NCBI GenBank assembly: GCA_016706365.1
Contig: JADJJU010000016.1
Span: 1-57,458, forward strand
Reading direction: 5' to 3'
DNA length: 57,458 nucleotides
DNA from: Saprospiraceae bacterium
Lineage (GTDB): Bacteria > Bacteroidota > Bacteroidia > Chitinophagales > Saprospiraceae
The position numbers and the translations under genes were made by a program. Position 1 is the first letter of the stretch. Each line of letters starts with the position of its first letter. Shown here in pieces: positions 45,105 to 54,887 of this stretch. Below the pieces are notes generated by a model. The model did no database searches, was not told the origin of the DNA, and was given only the letters and a program-made list of their open reading frames with translations.

Positions 45105-46439
45105 ATGAAAAATGGTCTTCTCAAAAGTAATACACTTGTATTGCTTCTAATATTATTAGCTGAATCACTGGCATCTCAGACATTACCCAGACGGGTGTTT
45201 TTGGGAATTCGAATGGAACCATTGACGGAAGATGCCAAAAGCATTATGGGCATTAATGAGGTGGCTGGTGTATTGGTAAACGAAGTGTTTGCACAATCAA
45301 CTGCCTCAAACGCAGGCTGGAAAAGAGGTGATATAATGATCAAATTGCAGGATAAGCCTGTATCAAGCACCGCTGAAGTATTTGCGGTATTATCAGGACA
45401 GAAATCAGGAAGCAAATTTTCATTTGAATTGATCCGGGATAAGAAAGTCATCAAAGGGAATGCCGTTTTCAGCTCATTTCCGGAAGAGAGTTATTCAGAT
45501 ATTTCGATGGAATATACCTCATCCATTACAGCAGTTGGTCCTCAAAGAATAGTCCTCAGCAAACCCGTAAGTTCGGAAGGAAGGATGCCGCTGATAGTGT
45601 TTATAGGTGGCATAGGGTGTTATTCCCTGGATACTCCATTTGATACCAGCAGGAGTGAAATTCAGTTGCTCAATCAGCTTAGCAGATCAGGTTTTATATG
45701 TGCCAGGCTAGAAAAACCCGGAATGGGTGACAATGCAGGCCTGAGTACACCTTGTGAAGAATTGAGCTTTATGGAAGAAAGTAATAGTTATGTGGCTTCC
45801 ATTAGGGCACTTAAAGCCAGAGCTGATGTTGACTCGAATGCCGTTTATATTATTGGACATAGTATGGGAGGTGTTTTTGCTCCACTTGTAAGTCAGCAAA
45901 CAAAGGTCAAAGGAATCATCGCATATGGCACAATCGGCTCAAATTTCATCGAATATCTGGCTAAAACCAGGAGAACCATTTCTGCAGCATTAGACATGAA
46001 TCCTGTGGAGACGGATGATTTTATCAAAGAATTTTGTGCCTGCAGCGCTTACTATTTTGTTGATAAATTGACGACAGAACAGGCAGCGCTGAAGAATCCT
46101 GTTTGTCGCAATTACCTCTCTGCTTTTGATCTCAGATCAAGGGCTTATAATGATGAACTGTATGCTTTTAATTATCCCGGATTATGGAGTACATTCAATG
46201 GGAAGGCACTCTTGCTGTGGGGAGAAAATGACTATATAGCCTCAAAGGAAGACCATGAGATTCTGAAGCAAACAATGGATTATTATAAGAAGGGCTCCAC
46301 CGATTTTATAATAGTACCACAAGCTGATCATGGAATGCATATTACTTCGGGATTTCAGGATGCACACAACAATCCCGGACCCTACCAAATCGGCGTTTCT
46401 GAAATAGTCCTGAACTGGTTGAAAAAAGCGCAATCATGA
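45105..46439 (+). CDS. Secreted alpha/beta hydrolase with N-terminal PDZ domain
   Basis: 444 residues from ATG 45105 with a signal peptide (MKNGLLKSNTLVLLLILLAESLAS). A PDZ-like domain at about 30-115 (FLGIRMEPL, GVLVNEVFAQSTASNAGWKRGDIMIKLQDKPV). The hydrolase has IGHSMGG as nucleophile elbow, LLLWGENDYIASKED for the Asp and QADHGMHI for the His. Esterase or peptidase-like (DLH/S9-like). Its last four bases overlap the start of the DUF885 gene (ATGA), so coupled translation is likely. Substrate unknown. Confidence 0.82.
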   Translation: MKNGLLKSNTLVLLLILLAESLASQTLPRRVFLGIRMEPLTEDAKSIMGINEVAGVLVNEVFAQSTASNAGWKRGDIMIKLQDKPVSSTAEVFAVLSGQKSGSKFSFELIRDKKVIKGNAVFSSFPEESYSDISMEYTSSITAVGPQRIVLSKPVSSEGRMPLIVFIGGIGCYSLDTPFDTSRSEIQLLNQLSRSGFICARLEKPGMGDNAGLSTPCEELSFMEESNSYVASIRALKARADVDSNAVYIIGHSMGGVFAPLVSQQTKVKGIIAYGTIGSNFIEYLAKTRRTISAALDMNPVETDDFIKEFCACSAYYFVDKLTTEQAALKNPVCRNYLSAFDLRSRAYNDELYAFNYPGLWSTFNGKALLLWGENDYIASKEDHEILKQTMDYYKKGSTDFIIVPQADHGMHITSGFQDAHNNPGPYQIGVSEIVLNWLKKAQS

Positions 46440-47779
46440 GAATATTTTCCAGCTATATTATTGGGCTTTTCTTCCTAATTCCTTTTTGCCATGCACAACA
46501 AACCAAGGATTTGGATAATCTCCTTGTATCCTACACGGAAGGATTGCAGCAGCTGGAGATTCCCGCATTTACCTACGATTACAGAACCTACTTTCAGAGA
46601 ATTCCGGAAATAACTAAATTGGAAGAACAGAAGCAATTTTTCTCGAAATTCAATTCTGATTTAGCAACATTTTCATCCAAAGAATTCTCTGCAAGTGATA
46701 AAATAGCTTTTGATCACCTGAAGTACGAATGCACCTTTCAGCTTGAACGGGTCCAACTGGAAATGGCTTGGGTGGCAAAAGGCAGGGAGATTACTTCAGG
46801 GGGTATCTATGGATTTTATCAAAAAGACAAATGGTACAGCCATTTCATTAAAAAAATAACCACACTTCAAATAAGTCCTGAAGAAATTATGGCTTTCGGT
46901 ATGGAAGAAGTGAGCCGGATCAATGCAGAAATAGATCAAATCAGAAAGAAAAATGGATTTGCTTCATTAGAAGAAATGTATGTTTTTCTTAACCATGATT
47001 CTTTCTATTTGTCGGATAAAAAGTTGATTCTTGAAGCATTTGGAAGAGTGGACAGTATTGCAAGACGCAGTTTGAAATCATATGCAGGAGATCTCCGTAT
47101 TCCTGAAATCTATCCAATGGAATGGCCCGGTGCAGGAGCTCATACTCCTCCCGGAATCTATCTAAACCGAACGCAGAATGCCTTTGGTAAGGATGTTTTT
47201 CAATATAATTTCTACGGAGAGCGATATAATAAGCGGATGATTGAATGGCTGTATATGCATGAAGCGATACCCGGGCATCACTTGCAAGCCAGTATCAGAG
47301 CTGAGCATCATCCTGACATTTTGCAGGAACAAAGTATTTATCCCGGAAATTTTGAGGGATGGGCATGCTATGTGGAGTACCAGGGCAAAGCGCTTGGATT
47401 GATGAAAGATGACTTCAGCTATCTCGGATGGCTGGAATGGGATCTGGTGCGCTCTGCCAGACTGGTGCTGGAAGCAGGAATACATCATGCCGGCTGGTCA
47501 AAAGAATTGGCACACAAATTTTGGCAGGATCACATTTATGGACAGGACGAAATTGCAGACAGGGAGATCACCCGGGTGAGCAATTGGCCCGGACAGGCAC
47601 TCAGTTATAAGCTTGGAGCAAGGTTTATTTCTGAGTTGTTTGCAAAAGAAAAAAAACATTCTCCCTCCATCAGTCAGGGGGATATGCATTATACCTTTTT
47701 GAAAATGGGAATGAGACCATTAACTGTAATCGATACACACTTCGGGGTGCTTCTTGATAATATAAAGAAGAAGGGTTGA
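46436..47779 (+). CDS. DUF885 family putative metallopeptidase
   Basis: 447 residues with signal peptide (MRIFSSYIIGLFFLIPFCHA). The family signature HEAIPGHHLQ is at 275-284, resembling the zinc site HExxxH of gluzincins, with the downstream EGWACYVEY supplying a candidate third ligand. Shorter than the usual ~580 residues, mainly in the N-terminal helical region. Members have been linked to peptide hydrolysis. Third gene of the MarR operon. Confidence 0.85.
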   Translation: MRIFSSYIIGLFFLIPFCHAQQTKDLDNLLVSYTEGLQQLEIPAFTYDYRTYFQRIPEITKLEEQKQFFSKFNSDLATFSSKEFSASDKIAFDHLKYECTFQLERVQLEMAWVAKGREITSGGIYGFYQKDKWYSHFIKKITTLQISPEEIMAFGMEEVSRINAEIDQIRKKNGFASLEEMYVFLNHDSFYLSDKKLILEAFGRVDSIARRSLKSYAGDLRIPEIYPMEWPGAGAHTPPGIYLNRTQNAFGKDVFQYNFYGERYNKRMIEWLYMHEAIPGHHLQASIRAEHHPDILQEQSIYPGNFEGWACYVEYQGKALGLMKDDFSYLGWLEWDLVRSARLVLEAGIHHAGWSKELAHKFWQDHIYGQDEIADREITRVSNWPGQALSYKLGARFISELFAKEKKHSPSISQGDMHYTFLKMGMRPLTVIDTHFGVLLDNIKKKG

Positions 47780-47819
47780 GGCCTCTATGGAATTGAATTT
47801 GAATAATAAAATTTGAAAA

Positions 47820-49322
47820 ATGAAACAGATTATCCCATTATTCCTGTGCTTGTTGTTTGCTTCATCAGCTACAATTAAATCTGAAACAGGTCACTCTATT
47901 GTAATGGAGGCAGGCTTTCATAACAACGAAGATAGAATCAAACTAATAGATGAATACTTGAATAAACTGGCACTTGAAAGGAATTTCTCCGGTGCTTTTC
48001 TGATAGTTAAGGATGGAAAAGCTATAATTAACAAGGGTTATGGATGGGCTGATAAAGAACGGAAAATCCCATTCACTTCCAACACTGTTGCTTCTATGGG
48101 AAGCATCACAAAAGCCTTTACCGCGGCAGCTATTTTGAAACTGGAAGAACAGGGCAAACTCTCAGTTAAAGACCCCCTAAAAAAATATTTTCCCAATATT
48201 CCTCAGGATAAAGCTGAGATTACTTTACACCAATTACTTACTCATTCATCGGGTTTTGTAGAGTTTTTGCAGAATGATGGAGGAGATTATGAGATTATCA
48301 AAACGGACGCATTTTTAGAAAGAGCATTTGATTCTAAGTTGCAGTTTAAGCCGGGTGAAAAGGCGATTTACACCAATGTCGGAATGAGTATTTTGGGTAT
48401 TATCATTGAGCAAGTTTCAGGATTAGATTATGAGACTTATTTAAAACAGCAACTTTTCAGTCCGATTGGCATAAAAAATATTGGGTATCATTATCCGACA
48501 GCTCCGGATGTCACAATCGCAACAGGATATAAAAATGGAAACAGGTGGGGCACTCATCAGGAAAATTTTAAAAATTCAGGAGGAGGTCCATACTGGAATT
48601 TAAAGGCAAATGGAGGTTTGGAGGCCTCCAATGATGAGTTGCTGATTTGGATAAATGCTATCAGCAATAACACCATTCTTTCAAAAGCGAGCATTGAGAA
48701 AATGTTTGCTCCACATGTTTTGGAGGAGGGTTATGACGGACAGTCATCATTTGGCTATGGTTGTAATATTATGAAAAGCAGAAGAGGGACAAAGATGATA
48801 GACAATGGTGGAAGCAATGGAATTTATCATGCCCGTATGATCAGATTGCCTGAAGAAGGACTTGTTTTTTATATGGTAACAAATGAGAGTTCTGTCAATA
48901 CAAATATGGTCCTTCCCAATGTAACCCAACTCTATTTCCAGGGCAAAATAGAACAGGATGTACTCAATTCCAAACCAGGATTCAGGGATGAACTTTCAGA
49001 AAAGATTTATAATATCCTGGATAAGCCTAATGTCAAAAATCTCGCTACGGAGCTTGAAAAAGAAGGCATATCGGTTGATGATGATATGATTTTACTGGAA
49101 GTTGGTAATATGTTGATGGAGGAATCAAAACCAGAGAAAGCATTATTACTCTACAAATATTATACAGAAACATTCCCCAAAATAGTAGTAGCCTGGAATG
49201 ATATGGGTGATGTTTATCTCTCACTAAATAATAAGGAAGAAGCCAGAAAATGTTATCAGCAAGCCCTCAAAATCCGACCTGAAAATCCAAGAGCAAAAGC
49301 TTCACTTGAAAAGCTGAAGTAA
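47820..49322 (+). CDS. Serine beta-lactamase-like hydrolase with C-terminal TPR
   Basis: 500 residues. Signal peptide, then a class C beta-lactamase/esterase fold: SxxK is S95-I-T-K98, YxN is Y184-T-N186, and the third motif is probably DNGGSNG (HxG/KTG equivalent) near 325. The last ~100 residues hold a TPR (VAWNDMGDVYLSLNNKEEARKCYQQALKI). The family includes D-aminopeptidases, esterases and PBP-like proteins; beta-lactamase activity cannot be assumed. Fourth gene of the operon, 40 nt after the DUF885 gene. Confidence 0.87.
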   Translation: MKQIIPLFLCLLFASSATIKSETGHSIVMEAGFHNNEDRIKLIDEYLNKLALERNFSGAFLIVKDGKAIINKGYGWADKERKIPFTSNTVASMGSITKAFTAAAILKLEEQGKLSVKDPLKKYFPNIPQDKAEITLHQLLTHSSGFVEFLQNDGGDYEIIKTDAFLERAFDSKLQFKPGEKAIYTNVGMSILGIIIEQVSGLDYETYLKQQLFSPIGIKNIGYHYPTAPDVTIATGYKNGNRWGTHQENFKNSGGGPYWNLKANGGLEASNDELLIWINAISNNTILSKASIEKMFAPHVLEEGYDGQSSFGYGCNIMKSRRGTKMIDNGGSNGIYHARMIRLPEEGLVFYMVTNESSVNTNMVLPNVTQLYFQGKIEQDVLNSKPGFRDELSEKIYNILDKPNVKNLATELEKEGISVDDDMILLEVGNMLMEESKPEKALLLYKYYTETFPKIVVAWNDMGDVYLSLNNKEEARKCYQQALKIRPENPRAKASLEKLK

Positions 49323-49376
49323 GAGTTTATTCCTTTCTGCACTGAATTAATTGATCCAGAATTTAAAGAAAACACT

Positions 49377-51790
49377 ATGCATAAATTCATTTTAAGTGTA
49401 ATTATTATGTCCCTTTGCTTTGAATCTTTTGGGCAATCAGAAGGTATCAGCGGAAAAATTGTAGATGAGCAGCAACAAGCGCTCGCTTACGTCACAGTAT
49501 TCCTCAAAAAATCTTCAGACAGCACCATTTATAAGGTTGAGACCACAAACGAAGCCGGCAGCTTTCAATTTACCGGAGTACAGGAAGGTTCTTATTTGCT
49601 TAAAGCAGAATTTCTTGGTTACAAGCCATTTCAGAAAGAGATTAATTTCAAAATGGCTGATGGCAAACAAGAATGAAGGCACTTTTACAAATGGTAACTG
49701 AAACTAAGGAATTACAAGCGGTCAATATTGTAGCGGAAAAACCATTCATAGAGCATCAGGCTGATAAGACGGTAGTTAATATTGAAAACTCCATAATCCA
49801 GACTGGATCATCTCTTTTGGAAGTGATGGAAAAACTACCCGGTGTGATGGTAGACCAGGATGCCCGGATTTCATTACGCGGAAAACAAGGAGTAATCATC
49901 ATGATGGATGGAAAACCCTCTACTCTGGCCGGTCAGGATCTTGCTAACTGGTTGAGAGGAATGCCTTCTGCAAATATTCAGAAGATAGAATTGATTACAA
50001 ATCCTTCAGCTAAATGGGATGCAGCCGGAAATGCAGGGATAATCAATATTATCTCCAAAAGAAACCGGCAGGAGGGCTATAATGGGAACATCAGTGCCAC
50101 ATATGGTCAGGGTGTTTACGCAAAATATAATGCGTCATTTCATTTCAGCTACAAAAGAGATAAAATTAATTTTTTCACACAGATGAGTTATGCTAATAGA
50201 AAGGGTTTTAATCATTTGGTAATTGATCGTAAATTTTACGATGGAGAAGAAGTTATCAGTCGCTTTCAAAATAACAACTATATCGTTTTTCCATTCAATA
50301 CTTATAGCCCCAGAATAGGACTGGATTATTTCATTACTCCAAAAACAACCATTTCGTTTTTAGGAGCCGGCGTGGCCAATCTATTCAATCCTTATGCTGA
50401 TAATATTTCGACTGTCACCGGTCAGAATGGCGCAGCCGTAGGAAGTTTTGACTTTACCAACCGCTCCCGTGACAGATATTATAATGCTGAAGGAAATGTT
50501 CAGATTCAGCATAAATTTGATAGTCTTGGACAAGACCTTACCGTCCACCTTGATTATGGAAAATATTGGAATAATACCTACCAGTTATTCACTTCTATTT
50601 ACACAGATGGGACCAGTGGGGATCGGGAAACTTCTTATTTGGTCAACAGACCAATAGGTGATTTGCAACTGTATTCAATGAAAGCAGATTATAGTAAACC
50701 ATTGGGGAAAGATCTGAATTTTGAAGCCGGAGTTAAGACTAGTTTAGTGGATTCTGATAAGAATATGCAATTCTTTCAGAGAGTAGACGGCACCGAGATT
50801 TTCGACAGTTTAAGAAGCAGCCATTTTTTGTATTCTGAGAATATCAATGCTGCTTATATTAACTTCAACAAGAAGATTAGCAAATTCAGCTTGCAGGCAG
50901 GACTCAGAGCAGAACATACCCTTGCTAATGGAACACAGGTATTGAACGGGCAGAAATTTGACCGAAACTATACGCAGATTTTTCCAACTGCTTATGTAGA
51001 ATATGAGATCTCTGAAAAGCACCGCATCAATGTGAATGCCGGCAGAAGAATTGATCGGCCGCATTATGAGCAGATGAATCCTTTTCGCCGCCTGATTGAT
51101 GCTAATACTTTTAGTGAAGGCAATCCGTTTTTACAGCCTCAACTCACATATGTTTCAGAGATTGGATATTCTTTTGCCAATGAAATTTTTGTAAATTTCA
51201 ATTATCACCACACACTTAATAATATTCTGGATGTTCTGATACAGGATGCAGTCACTCAAAACACCAATCAAACTGTTGTAAATCTTGGCCAATTGGATTA
51301 TTACAGTCTGAATTTAACTTATTCAAAGAAACTATTGAAATGGTGGCGGACAAATACCACTTTCCTGAGCTTCCTCCCCAAATATAAAGGAACCGTCAAT
51401 GATTTCAACATCAACCAGGGTGCACCTTCTTTCCACTTTAATACTCAAAATACGTTCAATATCGTGGAAGGACTGACGATGGAATGCAGTTTCCAGTATA
51501 ATCACAGAAACCTGCATGCGGTCACAATCATCAGACCTAATTCTAATTTCTCCATTGGGTTTCAAAAAACCATCCTGAAAAAGCAAGGCACTATCACATT
51601 CAATTTCACTGACATTTTCTGGAATGCTTTCCCTAGCGGACTTACTGAGTGGGCAACTGTCAGAGAAGACTGGACTGCTACCCGTGATACCCGTGTGATC
51701 AATCTGGGATTCAGCTATAAATTTGGTAAAGGACAGGCTGGTCGCATGCGTCGGGATACCGGGGCGGATGAAGAGAAGGGGAGAATGTAG
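49377..51790 (+). pseudogene. Outer-membrane receptor with CarboxypepD_reg domain, apparent frameshift
   Basis: Two abutting frames form one TonB-receptor-like protein. Frame 1 (49377-49676, 99 residues): signal peptide and CarboxypepD_reg domain (ISGKIVDEQQQALAYVTVFL, GSYLLKAEFLGYKPFQKEI). Frame 2 (49673-51790): plug (SLLEVMEKLPGVMVDQDARISLRGKQGVIIMMDGKP, ITNPSAKWDAAGNAGIINI) and OMP_b-brl_3 barrel to FSYKFGKGQAG. One added A at 49673-49675 joins them (KQEMKALLQM) in 804 residues, the family size. The overlap is ATGA, so reinitiation giving two polypeptides is possible but unlikely: the regulatory domain and the plug normally form one chain. Last gene of the MarR operon. Confidence 0.75.
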
Positions 51791-52088
51791 GAGATATGAG
51801 ATATAAACTATGAGAGATGAGATTGAGCAGCCAAACAGCCGTTTAATTGGTTAAACGTGTAAATGTTTAAGCGGAAACAGCCAGGGAAGATGGGTACTAT
51901 GTACCCTCGATTATTGGCATAAACCCGATTCGTACTATTCTCAAAAGAAATCAAAAAAGCTGAATGATACATGTCTGTTTATCAAAAGATTTGAGTCAGC
52001 AAGTGATTTATTTTCGTACTTTAGTGTAGAGACAAAGAAAAATTTCCAATAAGCAAGCCGATATTTTAGAACCATTAACTCAATTGTT
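51791..52088. repeat. AACAGCC-punctuated spacer
   Basis: Short block (51826-51882) with two exact AACAGCC and gtttaattggttaaacg-type words, then a 6-bp hairpin GGGTAC-tat-GTACCC (51892-51906). The rest up to the lipoprotein gene shows nothing else. Confidence 0.6.
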
Positions 52089-52685
52089 ATGAAAATCCGC
52101 TATGCTATTTTTCTTATTATCCTTTTTGTAAGTTGCAGAAAAGATCAATTCTATCCTTTTCCCTGGGTGAGAGGCGGAAATACAATCACTTACAATTTTA
52201 TTTCAGGGCCTTATTCAGAGAAAGCCGCATTAATTTTTGAAGTTGGAGTATATGAATATACTGATCTACTTCAATTTCAATATACATACCCATTGTGGAG
52301 TAATCTCCCGGTCGGCGGATGGGCTGGTGAGAATTATAATATTGTTAGGAAATCTAGAGGAATACATAAACGCTTTTCTGCGGATTGTGGGTTTGGTCCG
52401 ATATTCAGTACTCAATTAGATTCTTTGCGAGTTCCCTCAAAACCCTTTATTGGTGATTCTTTTCCGGAATACAGATGTGGAGATCGAATATCGAATATTC
52501 ACAATGTGATTGAAATTAAAGAAGTAAGCGTTCCTCTGGGTACTTTTTTCACATTTGTAATGCAGGATAGTTTGTACGGGAAAAAAGAGTATTGGGATGA
52601 GAAAAATGGATTGATTATGATTGTGAATTTTGATAAAAATGGAAATGAAACCGGCAGATTTGAAGCCGCCTCCCGCAATTTCTGA
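52089..52685 (+). CDS. Hypothetical lipoprotein
   Basis: 198 residues. Lipoprotein signal MKIRYAIFLIILFVSC with Cys16. The mature part is rich in aromatic residues, with two Cys later (SADCGFGP, EYRCGDR) and a C-terminal KKEYWDEKNGLIMIVNFDKNG typical of small beta-barrel lipoproteins that track an ester or calcium ligand. No family recognised. It stands alone between repeat blocks. Confidence 0.7.
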   Translation: MKIRYAIFLIILFVSCRKDQFYPFPWVRGGNTITYNFISGPYSEKAALIFEVGVYEYTDLLQFQYTYPLWSNLPVGGWAGENYNIVRKSRGIHKRFSADCGFGPIFSTQLDSLRVPSKPFIGDSFPEYRCGDRISNIHNVIEIKEVSVPLGTFFTFVMQDSLYGKKEYWDEKNGLIMIVNFDKNGNETGRFEAASRNF

Positions 52686-53008
52686 GAAAGAAATAGCCGG
52701 GTGTTAAATTGGCTGTTGACGATTAAACCTTTAACCAAATAACCGATAAACGGCTGTTCATCGGTTATTTGGCAAATATTTATTTGCCCCTACAGCGCAA
52801 CCTTGAACAAGATTGTGTATAAAATTTACGGCTATTAAATGGCTGTTTGTGTAGCAACAGACGCAGTGTACTGTGTCTCTACATCACAACTTTGAACTTG
52901 ATTTTGTGTGAATTGATGGCTGTTAATGCATCATTCATCATTCATAACTCATAACACCCACCCGGCTGCTAATCTTATATCTCATCTCTTATATCTTATC
53001 TCTCCGAT
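52686..53008. repeat. GGCTGTT-punctuated spacer between the lipoprotein and metK
   Basis: Four exact GGCTGTT copies between words such as cgattaaacctttaacc and catcattcatcattcat. It includes a GAGACGC-type palindrome at 52851-52882. No gene. Confidence 0.75.
52851..52882. repeat. GAGACRC palindrome, diverged copy
   Basis: Core GACGCAGTGTACTGTGTC with outer GTAG / CTAC, one mismatch in the core. Same frame of flanking bases as 526-557 but a different centre, with arm changes largely matched. Confidence 0.55.
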
Positions 53009-54328
53009 TTACAGCCCAAACACCTTCTTCAATCCTTTCACATCATCCAATGCTTCCCAGGTGAATAAATCTACTTTGATTTTCTTTTTAACTTCTTTAC
53101 CATTTTCATCGAGACGGAAGAATTCCTTGTTAACAGTTCTGGGTTTAGGGCCCATATGACCGTATGCCGCAGTTTCTGAGTAAATTGGGTTTCTAAGCTG
53201 GAATTTGGACTCTATAGCAGATGGCCTGAGGTCAAAATATTTGCTGATTTTTTTAGCTATTTCTCCGTCTGACATGACTTTACCTTTCTTGTCAAGCACT
53301 TTAGAAGTGCCATAGGTATTGACATATAGTCCAACTGGTTCTGCTACACCGATAGCATAAGCTACCTGAACAAGTACTTGCTCGCTGATACCGGCAGCTA
53401 CCATATTTTTAGCTACATAACGCATAGCGTAAGCTGCGCTGCGATCCACTTTGGAAGGATCCTTGCCCGAGAATGCTCCACCGCCGTGGGCACCTTTACC
53501 GCCGTATGTATCAACGATGATTTTACGTCCTGTCAATCCTGTGTCGCCGTGAGGCCCACCAATCACAAATTTTCCTGTAGGATTGATATGATATTTTATT
53601 TTTTCTGTAAACAGCTCCTGAATTGCTGGAGATAGTTGAGCTTTCACTCTTGGAATTAGGATCGCACGCATGTCTTCCGCAATTTTCTTCAGAACTGCTT
53701 TATCTGCCTTTTCCTGATCTGATTGCTTTTTACCATCAGGCATAATAAATTCATCGTGCTGGGTGGAAAGGACGATTGTATCTATTTTGATCGGCTTGTC
53801 ATTATCATCATACTCGATTGTCACCTGAGATTTTGCATCCGGGCGCAAATAAGGCATCAAGTCAGTAGTTTTTCGGATCTTTGCCAATTCACGCAGCAAC
53901 AAGTGCGATATTTCCAATGCAAGGGGCATATAGTTTTCAGTTTCGTTGGTAGCATAGCCAAACATCATTCCCTGATCACCTGCACCTTGCTCTTCTTTTT
54001 TGTCCTTATCTACACCGCGGTTGATATCCGGAGATTGCTCATGGATAGCAGAAAGAATACCACATGAATTAGCATCAAACATATATTCACTTCTGGTATA
54101 GCCAATTCTTTTAATCACATCTCTTGTGATACCTTGAACATCCAGATAGGTCTTTGTTTTAACCTCACCTGCAAGTACTACCTGACCGGTGGTTACTAAT
54201 GTCTCGCAAGCTACTTTGGAATCAGAATCCCAGGCCAGAAAATTATCTACCAAGGCATCGGAGATTTGATCAGCTAATTTATCCGGATGTCCTTCAGAAA
54301 CGGATTGGGAGGTAAAGAAATATGGCAT
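53009..54328 (-). CDS. metK: S-adenosylmethionine synthase
   Basis: 439 residues. N-terminal TSQSVSEGHPDKLADQISDALVD with the ATP-binding GHPDK (13-17), then QGMMFGYA, GRKIIVDTYGG and GGGAFSGKDPSKVDRSAAY. It makes SAM from methionine and ATP. A -7 box TATTTTTG (minus, 54385-54378) gives a leader of roughly 45 nt, too short for a SAM riboswitch. A 9-bp hairpin sits in the leader. Confidence 0.98.
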   Translation of the reverse strand: MPYFFTSQSVSEGHPDKLADQISDALVDNFLAWDSDSKVACETLVTTGQVVLAGEVKTKTYLDVQGITRDVIKRIGYTRSEYMFDANSCGILSAIHEQSPDINRGVDKDKKEEQGAGDQGMMFGYATNETENYMPLALEISHLLLRELAKIRKTTDLMPYLRPDAKSQVTIEYDDNDKPIKIDTIVLSTQHDEFIMPDGKKQSDQEKADKAVLKKIAEDMRAILIPRVKAQLSPAIQELFTEKIKYHINPTGKFVIGGPHGDTGLTGRKIIVDTYGGKGAHGGGAFSGKDPSKVDRSAAYAMRYVAKNMVAAGISEQVLVQVAYAIGVAEPVGLYVNTYGTSKVLDKKGKVMSDGEIAKKISKYFDLRPSAIESKFQLRNPIYSETAAYGHMGPKPRTVNKEFFRLDENGKEVKKKIKVDLFTWEALDDVKGLKKVFGL

Positions 54329-54332
54329 AATA

Positions 54333-54356
54333 AATTTTCTCTTTGATGAGAAAATT
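54333..54356 (-). promoter_or_regulatory. Leader hairpin 5 nt before the metK start
   Basis: AATTTTCTC-6 nt-GAGAAAATT, a perfect 9-bp stem in the short predicted leader, just before ATG 54328. The usual ribosome binding area falls inside the stem. Could tune translation; no known riboswitch class matches. Confidence 0.35.
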
Positions 54357-54377
54357 GCCTCTTATCCAAAGGCGGGG

Positions 54378-54385
54378 CAAAAATA
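54378..54385 (-). promoter_or_regulatory. -7 promoter box of metK
   Basis: Minus strand TATTTTTG, a TAnnTTTG match. Candidate -33 elements upstream have non-ideal spacing. Confidence 0.45.
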
Positions 54386-54480
54386 GGATTTTTATATTCA
54401 AATAAAGGTATAGAAGATATTAGTATATTAGGTCGGATGGATGAAAATGCAACTGATGATGGGGCTAGAGTTGTAGTGTG

Positions 54481-54602
54481 GTGATGTTTTTTCTTTGCCT
54501 AGCAAAGAAAAAGTGATGTCTTTTCATGGTGCAAGCCATGAAAAGGTGATGTCTCCGCAATAAATTGATTGCGTAGCATTCAATTTATTGCGGAGGTGAT
54601 GT
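54481..54602 (+). repeat. Hairpin array C with GTGATGT punctuation
   Basis: The cleanest array: GTGATGT at 54481, 54513, 54546 and 54596. Between them are three different perfect hairpins: 10-bp stem TTTTTCTTTG (54488-54512), 10-bp stem CTTTTCATGG (54520-54545) and 15-bp stem CTCCGCAATAAATTG (54553-54595) with a 13-nt loop containing GCGTAGC. Followed by gcttcgcgag. Confidence 0.9.
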
Positions 54603-54887
54603 GCTTCGCGAGTTTTAAACCGATACTGCACGGCTATTCAGCCAGAGGAAAGAACCCAGAATCGGCTGTATGCTGTTCTCTTGCTTGCAGCGTGCAGCTT
54701 CTTCCTTGCTGTTTGCCAAAAGCTAACGGCCAAAAGCCAACAGCCAGATGTATCGGCTGTTCAGCCAGAGGCCAGGAGCCAGCAGCTAGCAGCAGCTGTT
54801 TCTCGCAGCTCCTGACTCGCAACTACTTGCCAGCTGTTTACGCTTCAACGCATAAACCGCTTCAACGATTAAACGGCTGTTTTTCTT
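54603..54887. repeat. GGCTGTT-punctuated block downstream of porX
   Basis: Words such as gccagaggccaggagccagcagc, caaaagccaacagcc and cttcaacgattaaacggctg, with two exact GGCTGTT and several near copies (GGCTGTA, AGCTGTT). No credible gene. Confidence 0.7.

Noticed and set aside
54329..54480. SAM riboswitch before metK
   Set aside because: The predicted leader is too short and shows only one simple hairpin.
54481..54602. GTGATGT arrays as CRISPR
   Set aside because: The constant part is only 7 nt, the variable parts are perfect palindromes rather than unique spacers, and there are no cas genes in the window.
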